Shown piece by piece: positions 53,801-64,000 of a stretch of DNA of 64,000 nucleotides. Below the pieces are notes generated by a model, which did not search any database, had not been told where the DNA came from, and saw nothing but the letters and a program-made list of their open reading frames with translations. The stretch lies in NCBI RefSeq assembly GCF_032362555.1, contig NC_083525.1, positions 6,743,501 through 6,807,500 of the forward strand. Reading direction: 5' to 3'. Positions within the stretch are counted from its first letter, which is position 1, and the number at the start of each line of letters is the position of its first letter. This DNA comes from Amyelois transitella. Lineage: Eukaryota > Arthropoda > Insecta > Lepidoptera > Pyralidae. A program made the position numbers and the translations under genes.

Positions 53801-56800
53801 TCTGTCCACCCCGCAAGGGATATGGACGTGATTATATGTATGTATGTATGTCATTAATGATTAATTCTCATCCCACAGAGCATGGAACACTTAACGTACG
53901 CGTACAAGTATGGAACATTCGAGAAACTAGTGGAGCTGATATCGTGGAACAGCCGCCTGGAGGCGTGCCAGTGGGCGGCGCTGGCGCCGCGCGAGAGCGC
54001 GCTGCTGGCGCTGCTGGCCGGCCCGCCCGCGCCGCTGCACGCGCCGCCGCCCGCGCCGCGCGCGCCCACGTACGTCACTTGTTACTATACTATACAATAC
54101 ATAATATAAAGTTATAAGAAACGGCAGTCTATGGATTCACTATGAATATATATATACGGGACAAATTTCACAGATTGAGTTAGCCTCGAAGCAAATTCGA
54201 GACTTGTGTTACGAGATATGAAGCACATCATAACTCAACAATACTATATTTTATAATAAATACTTATATAGATAAACATCCAAGACCCAGGCCAATCACA
54301 AAAAGTTCTTTTCTCATCATGCCCTGGCCGGGATTCTAACTCGGGACCTCCGGTGTCACAGACAAGCGTACTATCGCTGCGCCACAGAGGCCGTCAATAA
54401 CTCCTTATTGAAGAGGACTGTTATTATACTCTTTTTTTTTTAAACTTTGTGCACATAAACATACACTTAACGCTTTCTTAAGATACTACTATCCAGTAGC
54501 CTGAATGTGTACTTTTCCTCACGATTTTTTCCCTCACCGTAAGATCATCGGTTGGTTTTCAAACTAATGTAGGTAACTTAAAAATAGCCATTAGTGAACA
54601 TGCCTAAGGTGATTCTTGTTGCGTTTAATTCCTTAAGGCACAAGTTTTATTCCAAAAAAACCTCATTGTTCTTTATGTGTAAAAGTTAATTACAATTGAG
54701 ACAATACAATTTAGTGTTTAGTTTAAGTAAAGGGGTTTGTTACATTAGTGTGTGTTAATGGCGTGTGGTTCCCGGCGCCAATATAAAAAAAGAATAGGAC
54801 CACTCCATCTCGTTCCCATGGATGTTGTAAAAGTCGACTAAGGGCTAGGCTTATAAACTTGGGATTCTTCTTTTAGGCGATGGGCTAGCAACCTGTCGCT
54901 ATTTGATTCTCAATTCAATCATCGAGCCAAAAAGCTGAACGTGGCCCGTCATCTTTTCAAGACTGTTGGCTCTGTCTACTCCGCATGGGATATAGACGTG
55001 ACTATATGTACGTATGTTACATAAGTTTTGGTGACGTCATTAATTGATGGCTCTTGTAATACATATCAATATTAATTTGCTATTTCCCCGTCAACAGTGA
55101 CAACCGAGATCTGAACGTGATAGTGACGTGGCGTCCGCCGCAGTACCACGACCCTGAGCTGAAGAGTCGCACCTTTGACCAGGACGTGGCGTATCTGAGG
55201 CTCAAAGACGCCCTGGTGTCAGCCATCGCGCTTTGTATAGAATCAGCTGATACCAGAACGGTGAGTTTCTTAAGTTGCAGTGTGTTTGTGAAGTTGACGT
55301 TGTTGAAAATGCTGCAGTGCAGTTAGTTACCGCTTCTTCTGCCCTGACGCCTTGGATGCGGCAGTGAACTTGGTTTTAAGTAATTTATTTGATGGCAACC
55401 AATGTTGTGAAACCAAACGTTTTGATAATTACTAAGCGATATGTAGTATCCTATAATAATGAATAAACATTTTGAATTTGTATTTGCAGGGTGTTTGTTT
55501 GTGAAATCTAATGAGAGACGTCGAGCTGAAGGGTTAGTTTAGTAGTGAAGGAAATGCAGAAAATCTGTTAGGTAAATTATGCAGTGGTTGCCGTGTGGTT
55601 CCCGGCACCAATACAGAAAAGAATGGGACCACTCCATCTCTTTCCCATGGATGTCGTTGGAGGCGACTGAGGGATAGGCTTACAGACTTGAGATTCTTTT
55701 TTTAGGCGATGGGCTAGCAACCTGTCACTATTTGAATCTCAATTCTATCATTAAGCCAAATAGCTGAATGTCGACATTCAGTCTTTTCAAGACTGTTGGC
55801 TCTGTCTACCCCGCAAGGGATATAGACGTGATCATATGTATGTATGTATGTAAATTATGGAGTCCCCACAAGCTGGTCAGCATGGCACCTTTGATTTAGA
55901 AATAGCGTATCTGAGACTCAGGGGCGCCTTAGTGTCGACCAGCGAGTTTTTTTATAGAGTCTGCGTTAGTTAGTTAGTAAGTTAGAACACCATGGTATTA
56001 TATGTCGTGTGGTTGCCAGCAGTTTAGAATAGGACCACTCCATCTCTTTCCCATGGATGTCGTATAAGGCGACTTAGGTATAGGCTAATAAACTTAGCAT
56101 TCTTTTTTTTTTTGGGCGATGTGACTATCTTTGAATCTCAATTAAGCCAAACAGCTAGACGGCGCTTATTATCAGTCTTTTCTAGACTGTTGGCTCTGTC
56201 TACCCCGGAAGGAATAGTGATTATATATCTATGTATGTATATTAGTCGATTAATCGATTGTACATTCGCAGGTGGAAGAGAAAAAGCCGCAATACGAAGA
56301 ACTAGTGACGTGTATAGACGCGTTCAGTACGGCCATGACGCTTTGCAAGGAGAAATACAGCGCCAAGGAGAAGATCAGTATAGATGGACCGTTCCCCTCT
56401 AGGATCATCGGTGAGTATTTATTTTATTTATAATTTTTTTTTTATTGGGCCTTTAATAAGTATAATAGGTGAACTTGGCGTTAAAATCATTCTGTACCAG
56501 TCAACTTTTACAAAATAGCAAATAAAATTAATCCGGAGTAAATACGGGAGAAAAATAAAAAAATGTTATATTTGTAGATATATAAGTTTGAATATATTTA
56601 TATAAGTATGAATATATAAATAAACATACATAAATATTTTACAATTTTTACATTATTCACCTGAGTAAGAAATGTTGAATCGTTCCGTTTTATTTCTAGA
56701 CTACGAATGCAGATTTATCAAGTGTACAGCCATGTTAAAAAATGGTTCACATTGCCCAGTTTATTAAAGTAACGAGTTGAACAGAAGACGCTTCTGGTAA

Positions 56801-58148
56801 TTTTAACTTAACTATTCCCGGATCCGATAGGTTCCTCATCAGATAGGACGAAATTGGTATAAACTCCGATATGATTACTCTCTTTAATCTTCCTTCACAG
56901 CATTCGTAAATTCCGAAGTGCCATATCGGGAGATGTACTCGTCCACTCTCCGCATGGTGGGCGAGTTGGCCGTGGCCCGCCGTGCGCAGGCGCAGCAGCT
57001 GTGCGGCGAAGTGCTGGGAATGCTAGGGCAGGCAGAGCAGGCGCTGCAGGTGGATGTAACGGCGATCAGCACAGCGGAGGATCCGGCGTGGATTATGCGG
57101 GAAGTTTTGGAGAATATTTCTAACTATTTAGAGGTGAGTTCCTGAGTGGAAAGGTGTCTCTGCCTAGCCGTCTGGGAAAGAGGCGTGGTTTTATATATGT
57201 ATGGGTTGGCTGAGTTTTTGTGGAAAAAAAGCAGTAGGGCTTTTCATGAGTTATATGTTCGACTAGTTTTGAAACTTACAATTTATTAAAAATAGTATGA
57301 TTAGAATTAATGCTTATGTTCCATCTTTGTCGCTCTATGATAGTATGTCTGTCCTGCTGTTATTCTAATCAAATTGTATTTTACAAAGTGTAAGCTAAGA
57401 GCTAAGCTTCGCCGTGTGGTTCCCAGCCCTTTAAAATTGGACCACTCCATATGTCGTAAAAGGCGTCTAAAGGATAGACTTATAAGTTTAGGATTCTTCT
57501 TGTAGGCCATGGGCCAGCAACTTGGCACTGTTTATATCTCACTTAAGTCATACAGCTGAACGAGGTTTTTCTTTGAAGGGTAGGCAGAGCTAACAGTCTT
57601 GAAAAGACTTCAAGGGATTATTTATGTAAGCCTTGATTTCGATGAATCACACTGTGATGAGAAAAATAGAGAGAATAATTACTCTCTTGATACCCTTATT
57701 ACATAAAGGCCTATCTTACACTGCTACTTTCTTTGCACTTTTTCAATTTAGATTCTGAATCCTAACGTACAATATCTTTTGTCTCCAGTTCATAGGCATC
57801 ATAACGTTTCTACTGGGCGTCTGCAATGAGCTGGTAGCACCCACGAACGCCAAGAAGTCCAAGAAGAAGACCAACCAATCGCCGGACGAACTCAAAACAG
57901 TAGAAAATCTCAACAAACTGAACGGAGCCGTCCAAAACACGATCGCTTATCTCGAAAACGTCTTCGATAACTGGCCCCAATATGAATGCAAAACGACGCT
58001 TGAAGAGGAATTAGAAAAATTAAAATTAAATAATAAAGCAACAACATCGGTTGAGCAAAAATTAAAAAATGGACGCCGAGACATGATAGATGACGTAAAG
58101 AAAATTCTCAAAAACAAAACGAAATACTTGAAAAGTCTTATACAATGA
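47851..58148 (+). CDS. Naa25: NAA25 / psidin, auxiliary subunit of the NatB N-terminal acetyltransferase
   Basis: TPR-rich subunit that holds the catalytic NAA20 and anchors NatB to ribosomes, where it acetylates Met-Asp, Met-Glu, Met-Asn and Met-Gln N-termini. Exons: 47851-47917, 48009-48233, 48782-48975, 49247-49939, 50482-50692, 51672-51794, 52585-52751, 53879-54069, 55098-55260, 56272-56410, 56901-57133, 57789-58148. All use GT/AG and phases close to 2,766 nt, 921 aa plus TGA; the family is usually about 950 aa. N-terminus MAVRPQNINDGGIVERRLRP, then TPR-like helices (AARALKALALFRLGKASEAH, CALYEAAVKVDPTNEELHSH) and the family's EKWEDILKFV...WDNHDRWDYY block in exon 4. A Lys-rich segment and a basic coiled C-terminus end the protein. 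The ATG at 47851 has A at -3 and G at +4. Confidence 0.95.
48357..48485 (-). mobile_element. RTE LINE 3' relic in NAA25 intron 2
   Basis: Reverse complement of the RTE end: CATACATACATAAAATCACG tail, then CTCTTTCC, GCCACGATCTCTGCATACTT and TTCATCCACATTCATAACTC. Confidence 0.82.
50120..50370 (+). mobile_element. 'AGCTGTGCCCGCGAC' LINE fragment in NAA25 intron 4
   Basis: ACAAGCTGTGCCCGCGACTT to CTTTATAATATTAGTATAGA, slightly shortened before the end. Confidence 0.85.
50838..50935. repeat. AT microsatellite hairpin in NAA25 intron 5
   Basis: TTAGCACGA and TCGTGCTAA bracket (AT)n and an inverted pair TTTCATTTATATGTATAT / ATACATATAAATGAAA. The whole can fold into one long hairpin. Confidence 0.75.
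51011..51486. mobile_element. MITE, 476 bp, TA target site, NAA25 intron 5
   Basis: Inverted ends of about 28 bp, imperfect (CAGGGTGACTTTTAATTCAA / reverse-read CAGGGTGACATTTAAAACAA, both continuing CTGCAT). TA duplications at 51009-51010 and 51487-51488. No coding capacity. TA plus CAGGG ends suggest a Tc1/mariner-related non-autonomous element. Confidence 0.88.
51487..51600 (-). mobile_element. SINE-like fragment split by a MITE
   Basis: Reverse copy starting TCGTCTATATCCCTTGCGGG. Its poly(TATG)-derived tail resumes on the other side of the element at 51011-51486 (ATATACAAACATA), so that element inserted into this tail. A further fragment lies at 52195-52330 (-). Confidence 0.8.
51871..52165 (+). 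mobile_element. Second tRNA-like SINE family, copy with B-box-like head
   Basis: Head GTTGGCGGTCGAATCG... and a B-box-like GGGTTTGAATCCCACC, then a body with CTAACCGATGCTCTAACGGT, GTGAGGGAACCTGCACATTG and GGCTCCTCTCCAGAGTGGTG. The body recurs at 6772-7035 (+), with fragments at 15478-15527 (+), 18190-18260 (-), 24485-24605 (+) and 54485-54560 (-). Confidence 0.75.
52605..53130 (+). repeat. Four tandem copies of NAA25 exon 7 with splice donor
   Basis: Units start with AGTGTATACCGC at 52605, 52766, 52927 and 53033. Units 1 and 2 are 161 bp; units 3 and 4 lack the same 55 bp, bounded by the 7-bp direct repeat CTGGCTG. Each unit holds the exon from codon 8 on, its GTGAGT donor and about a dozen intron bases. 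Only unit 1 has the acceptor (TTGTACAG at 52577-52584). Reading past the first donor hits TGA soon (VSHHTVYTARWK then stop), so only unit 1 is a usable exon and the rest are intronic pseudo-exons. Confidence 0.95.
53580..53855 (+). mobile_element. SINE-like element just upstream of NAA25 exon 8
   Basis: Near-complete copy from GTGCCGTGTGGTTTCCGGCA to GGGATATGGACGTGATTATA with a (TATG)n tail; the tail ends about 25 bp before the exon 8 acceptor. Confidence 0.88.
54147..54395 (-). mobile_element. tRNA-derived SINE, copy 2 (in NAA25 intron 8)
   Basis: About 90% like the copy at 21850-22083 over its full length. The B box is damaged (AGTTAGAATCC), the A box nearly intact (TGGCGCAGCGA). It has an 11-base insertion (TATGAAGCACA region). 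Confidence 0.92.
54759..55015 (+). mobile_element. SINE-like element in NAA25 intron 8
   Basis: Near-complete copy from GGCGTGTGGTTCCCGGCGCC to TATAGACGTGACTATATG. About 83 bp upstream of exon 9. Confidence 0.88.
55587..55850 (+). mobile_element. SINE-like element in NAA25 intron 9
   Basis: Best-preserved copy: GTTGCCGTGTGGTTCCCGGC at the head, CCCCGCAAGGGATATAGACG near the end and a (TATG)3 tail. It may serve as a family consensus. Confidence 0.92.
56003..56245 (+). mobile_element. SINE-like element in NAA25 intron 9, second copy
   Basis: Another + copy, 150 bp after the one at 55587-55850, with a shortened head (TGTCGTGTGGTTGCCAGCAG) and a TATGTATGTATA tail 25 bp before exon 10. Confidence 0.85.
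57137..57205 (+). mobile_element. RTE LINE tail relic just after NAA25 exon 11
   Basis: GTGGAAAGGTGTCTCTGCC, GGGAAAGAGGCGTGGTTTTA and a TATATGTATG tail begin only a few bases after the exon 11 donor. Confidence 0.7.
57413..57625 (+). mobile_element. SINE-like element in NAA25 intron 11 (rearranged)
   Basis: Head and middle are in + orientation (CGCCGTGTGGTTCCCAGCCC, CCATGGGCCAGCAACTTGGC) but the end part, GGGTAGGCAGAGCTAACAGT, is in the opposite orientation. Two partial copies are joined, or one has been internally inverted. Confidence 0.7.
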
Positions 58149-58319
58149 GTGGCCTTGTTCGGCGGCGTACGTCATACTGCGGTTTTGTGATACTAGTCAA
58201 CTTTTTTCCGTTTGGTTTATTTAGCGGCATTAAAAGAATATTGAGAATGTAAAATGGTTCATATTGAGTCAAAGAAAAGATGGATAAGTACAAACTTCCA
58301 AGTACTAAATGTCAAAAGC

Positions 58320-58495
58320 CACCGAAGCATCTAAGCATTTCTTTTTTCTATTCCTAACACACTTTCACATCACAACATTCCCTTATCACACTCTTCCTTT
58401 CCTGTCACTCAATTTTACACCGATCTAGTCGTTCACTTCTACCGCGTTATATTCTACTCTCAAACCAGTTTCGCTAAACTTTCCCATACATTAGT
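58320..58495 (-). mobile_element. RTE LINE relic downstream of NAA25
   Basis: The reverse complement aligns with the middle of the RTE fragment (TGTATGGGA..., AAATTGAGTGACAGGA, GTGATAAGGGAATGTTGTGA). Frame is broken. Confidence 0.7.
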
Positions 58496-58705
58496 GTTGG
58501 GATCAACACGCCAGACGGGCCTTTCTATGCCATGAGTAAACCCGGCTAAGTAGATTTCTTAACTGGCTGCCTGTTTCTGAAGGTTTACTGGTAGGAAAGG
58601 CCGTTCCGCATTAAGTTCCTCTTGTTGCTCGAAATTAGGTAGCGAAGTTTGTTGCTCATTCTCTTCTTTCATCAGCTGTGTCCATCTAAGATTTTATTTA
58701 CAAAA

Positions 58706-58711
58706 AATAAA
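58706..58711 (+). terminator. Possible NAA25 poly(A) signal
   Basis: AATAAA about 560 bases after the stop, beyond the RTE relic at 58320-58495. No clear GT-rich element follows at once, so this assignment is weak. Confidence 0.35.
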
Positions 58712-59441
58712 CTTCAATCAAATAAGTACCTGTAGATATATGTTTTATATAATGTCACATATTTCGCTTCGCAGTATGACGTACGAATCGCACATATATT
58801 TAGTATTAATATTAAAAACATATCTTGTAAATACTCCTTATGAGACGCGTAGATACTTCCTACTAATATGTGAATATAATAAATTATTTGTTTATTTGCA
58901 ATTTTTGTTTTTAATTACTCTCGCTAGAGTCAGAAATTGTACCAGGGTAGATATTTGCTTCCATGGTTTGCATTGTATGCAATATGCAGAACAAATATGC
59001 TATTAATCTAGAGACAGAATTAAGAATATTTCATTTTCAGTGCATGAGAGAACTTGTTAAGAATGTTTCGAGGCTTTAGCCGAATGGATTGTTATTGCAA
59101 TTTTGCATTTATAATTATAATTTATATTTATTCGATTTGTTTCATTTAGCCACTAATGAAAAAAGCAAAACTTGTGTGTGCGTTTTGATACGTGACGCTA
59201 GGAAGGAGATTCCAATGTGTGGTGGACCCTCCTCAAAGGGGTTATTCCACTAAACCCCGTTGCAGCCCATCATCTTTCGTCTCCGCAGAGCACCAAACGA
59301 GGAAAAAAATCTGCCTTCGAAATAAAAAAAAATTAAACTCCTATATACCGATAATAGCCAATAGTGACTTGACTATAATAAGGTTCATTAGTAGATTTAA
59401 TGGGAACTGGCCCCGGTAGGCGTGAGAGCACAGATTTCTAC

Positions 59442-60383
59442 GGGTCATTCCCGTTCGTCCCACCAAGCTTCGTCCCACCAGTGGGACGAGCCTTATAATT
59501 TAATTTTTATTCCCGTTCGTCCTACCATCATTCTTGGTGGGACGAACGGGAATAAAAATAAAATATACATTGGTGCGACAAAGCTTGGTGGGACGAACGG
59601 GATTAACCCATAATTTTGGGATGGGTAGTAAGTAATTCTGTGCCATGTTCAATCAGATTATTTGGGTAGGTACTATGTTTTAGGTTGCCAACATAAAATC
59701 ACAACACGAGTATTTAGTAAACCAAACGGTGGACTTGTAAGGGAATAGAGGCTTAAACGCGCATATCAAGACTGAAGTACCAGGGTAGCAGAAATTGAAA
59801 GGAAGTATATGAGATGCTATGGGATAGTTTTGAGGTGAGGAGTATTCGAATATGTATGAGATGGTTTTGGGATTTTTTTTTAGTGTCGTCCAACCCAACT
59901 GATTACTTATTTGGGTTGGATTCTTCGTAGTCAAAAGTACCAGGCTAACATAAAGTGCTAGGTAAATTCGAAATTATTTCAAGATACCCTCTTTCCAAAA
60001 TCTACCCTAAAACCATCTCATATACTACCTACCTTTCAATTTCTGCTACCCTGGTACTTCAGTCATATATATATGTATATAAACACCAAACTTGCATTTT
60101 TAAATAAACAATCATTATCTTTCAAATACGACCTAAATTGGATCCTACAATTTAACGCAGTAGATTCTTCGAGCATCTATTTCTCTTCCTATAATTTTGA
60201 CTATAAAAAAATAGTCAAATAGAAAAATGATTTACATTTGATGTTTTTTATTTTACCTATCACTAGACTTAATTTAAGTTTCAATTTATAATAACATTAA
60301 CGTCTGTAGATACCTACCTCAATTTTCGTATTAGTGGGACGAACGGAAATCGTATAAAATATCCTTGAATACGGGAATGACCC
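59442..60383. mobile_element. Foldback-like TIR element with 8-bp duplications
   Basis: Terminal 12-bp inverted repeats GGGTCATTCCCG / CGGGAATGACCC, flanked by ATTTCTAC (59434-59441) and ATTACTAC (60384-60391), 7 of 8 matching. Inside is a near-perfect 24-bp hairpin (59504-59527 / 59535-59558), repeated TTCGTCCCACCA motifs, and an inner 33-bp perfect inverted repeat (59770-59802 / 60032-60064). No transposase. 8-bp duplications fit hAT or P-like mobilisation. Confidence 0.8.
59770..60064. repeat. Inner long inverted repeat of the foldback-like element
   Basis: Perfect 33-bp outer arms (GACTGAAGTACCAGGGTAGC...), further paired blocks (ATGAGATGGTTTT / AAAACCATCTCAT) and a central CCAACCCA / TGGGTTGG hairpin near 59889-59925. 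It may be a nested element or a long hairpin RNA source. Confidence 0.85.
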
Positions 60384-61336
60384 ATTACTACGATTATTTC
60401 GGTGGGTTGAAATTAAACTTTTTGCAACAAAGTAAAAATAAAATGCATGTATATTTTATTAACTTTTATATTTATTTACAACACGAATACTGCAGCATCA
60501 TGGTTCTTGGCCATTTTACAAAAATATCAGTTTGAATTATCTAAACATGTCTGTACAGTCTGCTTGTGGAATGTGGAAAATTTGAGTGGAATTAAAATGA
60601 ATACGGAACTTATCGAACTAAGCAGAAGAAAATAACAACAAAAATAATATTAAGAATAACATTGGATTAAAAATATTCACCAACAAAAATCACACACATT
60701 ACAACACTCAATTGAACTTAAAATCAAAACTTTGCTTACGATATAGTATACGAATGACTAAACAAAGTTATAAGATTGCAGGCTTCTCTAAAGTCTTATT
60801 AAAAACTAGCTTTTGCCCCGGGTTCCACTGACGTAAGAATTTCAAATACTTATTTTTTTAATGCGTTGTCCATATTGTTATTATCTGTATTGCAATTTAT
60901 AATGCATTCTATTTTAATTTCCGCTGATTGGCCAGTCGTCTTTTTTATACAAACAAAAAATTTCTTATTACAACTTTCCAAAACTGTCGTAAGGAATTTG
61001 ATTATATTTCATTCTCACATTACAGGCAAACTGATTATAATCACAACCATTCAAATTAGAATATAATCAGCAATTATAACTTAAACATTATGCACCAGAG
61101 ATAAAACTCATCTTAAATAAAATCATAGCCTAGGACGGGCCATAATAAAATCATACCCAAGTTAGTTTTGGCAGTTCTAACCGCAAACGTATTGCGAAGA
61201 AAATATTATGATATTCATGTTAGATTTCTTAACCTATAAGGCTTGATAGCTTGGCAAAACATAGCCTAAATAAATATATTTAGATGCAGTTATATAATGC
61301 CATGTCTACTATATTGTTTTTTAAGTCCAAAGGCAA

Positions 61337-61394
61337 AAAAAATAAAGCGCTTGTAAATTCCATGTGACATGAATTTACAAGCGCTTTATTTTTT
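61337..61394. repeat. 24-bp perfect inverted repeat, short loop
   Basis: Arms 61337-61360 (AAAAAATAAAGCGCTTGTAA then ATTC) and 61371-61394 are exact inverse copies; the 10-base spacer CATGTGACAT itself pairs. Confidence 0.95.
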
Positions 61395-62249
61395 AGGTCT
61401 ATTTTTAAATTTAAGTTCACGCTCTGTCGCCATTCTAGACTCATTTTTGCCAAACTAGAAATAAAGAATTACTTTTGAGATAATGTAATTTTATAGATAT
61501 ACTAGAAATATTATCATTTCATTTTTTTAAACTGCTGACTAAAGCAAAGCAAAGCAAATGTGCAATAGATTTTAAAAAAATATCATTTTATATCATGTGA
61601 GTGACATGAGGTCAAATTATTGTAAAAAAATACCTTTCTTTACAGTTGGAAGACCCCAGGCAAAGCAAAGAGCATGTAAAATATTATTAAAATATTTTAA
61701 AGTCATACTTTACATGCTGTCTTCAGATCTAAAATTGCAACCGGGAATATGGCGGCATACGTAGCAAAAATTAATCTATTGATATATATCAATTTATTTT
61801 TCCTAAATCCATCAATATTACAAGAAATTGAATATATAACACATATTATATTGCACTCATTATTATTAATAATCTTAATTTTTGTCCCAAAATAATCCTA
61901 TTATTGCTTCACGAGATATATATAGATTTATTTTGTGTATGAAAATACAGATCTTTTATAATGGATCTTGTACTTCGAATGGGAAGACTTAATATGAATA
62001 AATTATACGGAACCCATCATTTGTGTGTTAAGGCAACATGAATACAGAATCATGTTCAAAATTATAAGAATTCTGTGTCAATACAGCCTAAAATAAAATT
62101 AAAAATGTATTTATATTTCTATATCGTTATTAATATCTGGACATTATGATTTCAATTTGTACCAACATATTTTACATGAATCGCGTATCTAGCCAGACTA
62201 ACATTTGTTTTATTATTATTTACATCGCTATGATGAAAGATATAAAGGT

Positions 62250-62628
62250 GGATCCACACAAAACGAGTAGACTGTCTGTGAAAGGGCGCGCGAAATAAGA
62301 GTAAACTAATGCTATGTTTTTGGTTAGTATCATGAACTGTATTTGTTTGGCAGCTATGTCATGGATACAATATATTTTGCTATAAAAGCTGTTCAAGCAT
62401 TTTTTTTTACCGTTATTAAAATCAATTTGAATTAAAAAATGGACTACATAATTTAAATGGAAACAAAACGTTTATAAACGCTAAAATACTATATTTAATC
62501 ACATGTAACTTATATTGTTTCAACTTAAGTCCACATCTATTGTCTTGGCGAGCGAGGTACTACCACTCTAACCGAGCTGCTTCGCGCGTTATTGCCTCGT
62601 GCAGTTACTCGCTGTGTGTGGTCCGCCT
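62250..62628. mobile_element. Possible small TIR element
   Basis: Left GGTGGATCCACACAAAACGA and the reverse-read right end GGCGGACCACACACAGCGAG are similar inverted ends, both followed by a GCGCG block. No clear duplication, so tentative. Confidence 0.35.
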
Positions 62629-63556
62629 ATGCAGCCCTATCAACTTCATCAACAACTATTTTCAGTGAGGCATATTTTTTTCCACTGAAATTGTTTTTAT
62701 TTTCACATTGCAGCAACATGTTCGCCAGCCTTTATTTACACTTCCGATATGTAACGTTACATAACAAACCTTATCACATGTTATTATGAAATATTTTGCA
62801 CATAATACAATTAATCATAGCTTACTCTTTCTAAAATATAAAATAAGCAAAAAAAATTGGGAACAAGATAAAATAAAACATAGCCTTAAACTCAAACTCT
62901 ACAAAAGATAAAAATTTGCAGATCGTAACGGTCACTACACAAAACATTTAAGATAGATAAAATAGGATGATTTGCCTCTGTCTCCTTGCTAAATTTTTAT
63001 TTTATTTTATATTATGATATGAAAAAACAAACTTAGAAGAGACAGATATAGATTTAACGTTAAATAAATCCTCTAATGTTCGATGGGATAGTGGAATATG
63101 TTTGTGAGACTACTTGGAATTCCTCTTTCAATAATACAATTAAAAAATATTTTCAGTTCCAAGTATGCTTAATACAAAATTGGAAGTGATAGTACGAATT
63201 ATTTTTGGAATCTTTGAAGAAATCATGATTCGAGAAGAATGTGAATTACATAAAAATTAAAAACTAAGTCTATAATAAAGACTATGGTTCTCCGCATATA
63301 TGAAAATAAATGTCGATCTAAAAAATTAAAGTGAGAGCTTTATATGGCCTAAATTTATCAGGAAATTTACTTTAAGTATTATTCTTTAAAAATAATTAAA
63401 ATGAGTTTACTATTCAATCATAACATTAGCAAATTTCAGCATTTCATATCTGCATTTTGAATTGCTTCATATTATATCCTCCATTTGGTCAGTCGTCATA
63501 CTACATTTATACTTTTTGCTATTTCCAAACTAGCATATAAGACTAACTTTAATTAA

Positions 63557-63695
63557 TTATTTATAAAAAACAGTTATTAAACGCCCACGTAACATACCTT
63601 TATTTTACCTCGGACGTGATTATATGATTTGATCATGTTACGTTAAAATAAAGTTATGTTATGTGCGCGTTTAATACCTGTATTATTTATAAATA
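63557..63695. repeat. Long imperfect hairpin / MITE-like repeat
   Basis: Arms of about 50 bp: ATTATTTATAAAAAACAG.., ATTAAACGCCCACGTAACAT, CTTTATTTTA and their inverse copies (TAAAATAAAG, ATGTTATGTGCGCGTTTAAT, ATTATTTATAAATAG), with a loop of about 35 bp. Confidence 0.7.
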
Positions 63696-64000
63696 GTAAA
63701 ACTCAATGCGAGAGTTTAAAATCAGTTATAAACTTTAGTTTTCATCCCTTTTTATAATATTACATACGGTCTTACAAGATTAACAAAAGTGAGACACTTA
63801 TTATGCAAGAAAATTTATACAAATAAGTTGATAAATTGATTCATTCAAATAGTTTTAGCTTTGCGTTGATAGATATGTTACTTTCTGCCATTCATATAAA
63901 CACAGCTTACAATATTAAGAAAGCTGTTTGCAAATTTTGTATCCAATTCTTTACTAAAAACGCAAATAATTAATATAAAATTGGAAAAAAAAACAGATAC

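Larger units (their letters stand above)
58712..64000. other. Gene-poor AT-rich region downstream of NAA25
   Basis: No supported gene. It contains the foldback-like element (59442-60383), the hairpins at 61337-61394 and 63557-63695, a possible LINE head at 60807 (ACTAGCTTTTGCCCCGGGTT) and otherwise AT-rich sequence with stop codons in all frames. Confidence 0.55.

Noticed and set aside
59192..59419. 75-codon open frame near a foldback element
   Set aside because: No motif and no transcription signals.

Overview
This is a 64 kb piece of an insect nuclear genome, most likely a ditrysian moth or butterfly. The evidence is spliced genes with AT-rich introns, RTE-type LINE 3' ends with TATG tails, abundant SINE-like copies with matching tails, many 'TAGCTGTGCCCGCGACTTCG' LINE fragments typical of Lepidoptera, mariner elements, and a membrane-anchored AA15-type polysaccharide monooxygenase. 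I cannot name the family or species. No bacterial, organellar, rRNA, CRISPR or genuine tRNA genes were seen.

Three host genes lie head to tail on the + strand. (1) eIF3a, the large scaffold subunit of translation initiation factor 3, occupies 196-20055. Its first coding exon lies upstream of the window; the 22 exons seen here join in a consistent frame to about 1,139 codons. (2) An AA15/chitin-binding-4 lytic polysaccharide monooxygenase has its main exon at 45758-46738. A two-codon first exon (ATGAAC) at 25600-25605 is proposed, separated by a 20 kb intron. (3) NAA25/psidin, the auxiliary subunit of the NatB N-terminal acetyltransferase, runs from 47851 to 58148 in 12 exons (921 aa). The functions are unrelated: translation initiation, cuticle or glycan oxidation, and N-terminal acetylation. 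The order looks like ordinary eukaryotic neighbourhood, not a pathway.

Between and inside these genes is a dense mobile-element landscape. Highlights are a complete Ginger/GIN-type DNA transposon (29299-32133) whose two ends each carry six palindromes spaced 28-30 bp apart; two 1,321 bp mariner copies more than 99% alike, one with an intact 357-codon transposase and one broken by a -1 and a +1 indel; an RTE LINE 3' fragment (36000-36555) with many relics; at least eleven long copies of a SINE-like family whose 3' end resembles that of the RTE; two tRNA-derived SINEs; and several small terminal-inverted-repeat or hairpin elements.

The most unusual local structures are four tandem copies of NAA25 exon 7 with its splice donor (52605-53130), a 49 bp exact copy of the start of eIF3a exon 8 placed in a later intron (6293-6341), and the palindrome arrays of the Ginger element. 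Region 58149-64000 has no gene that I can support.
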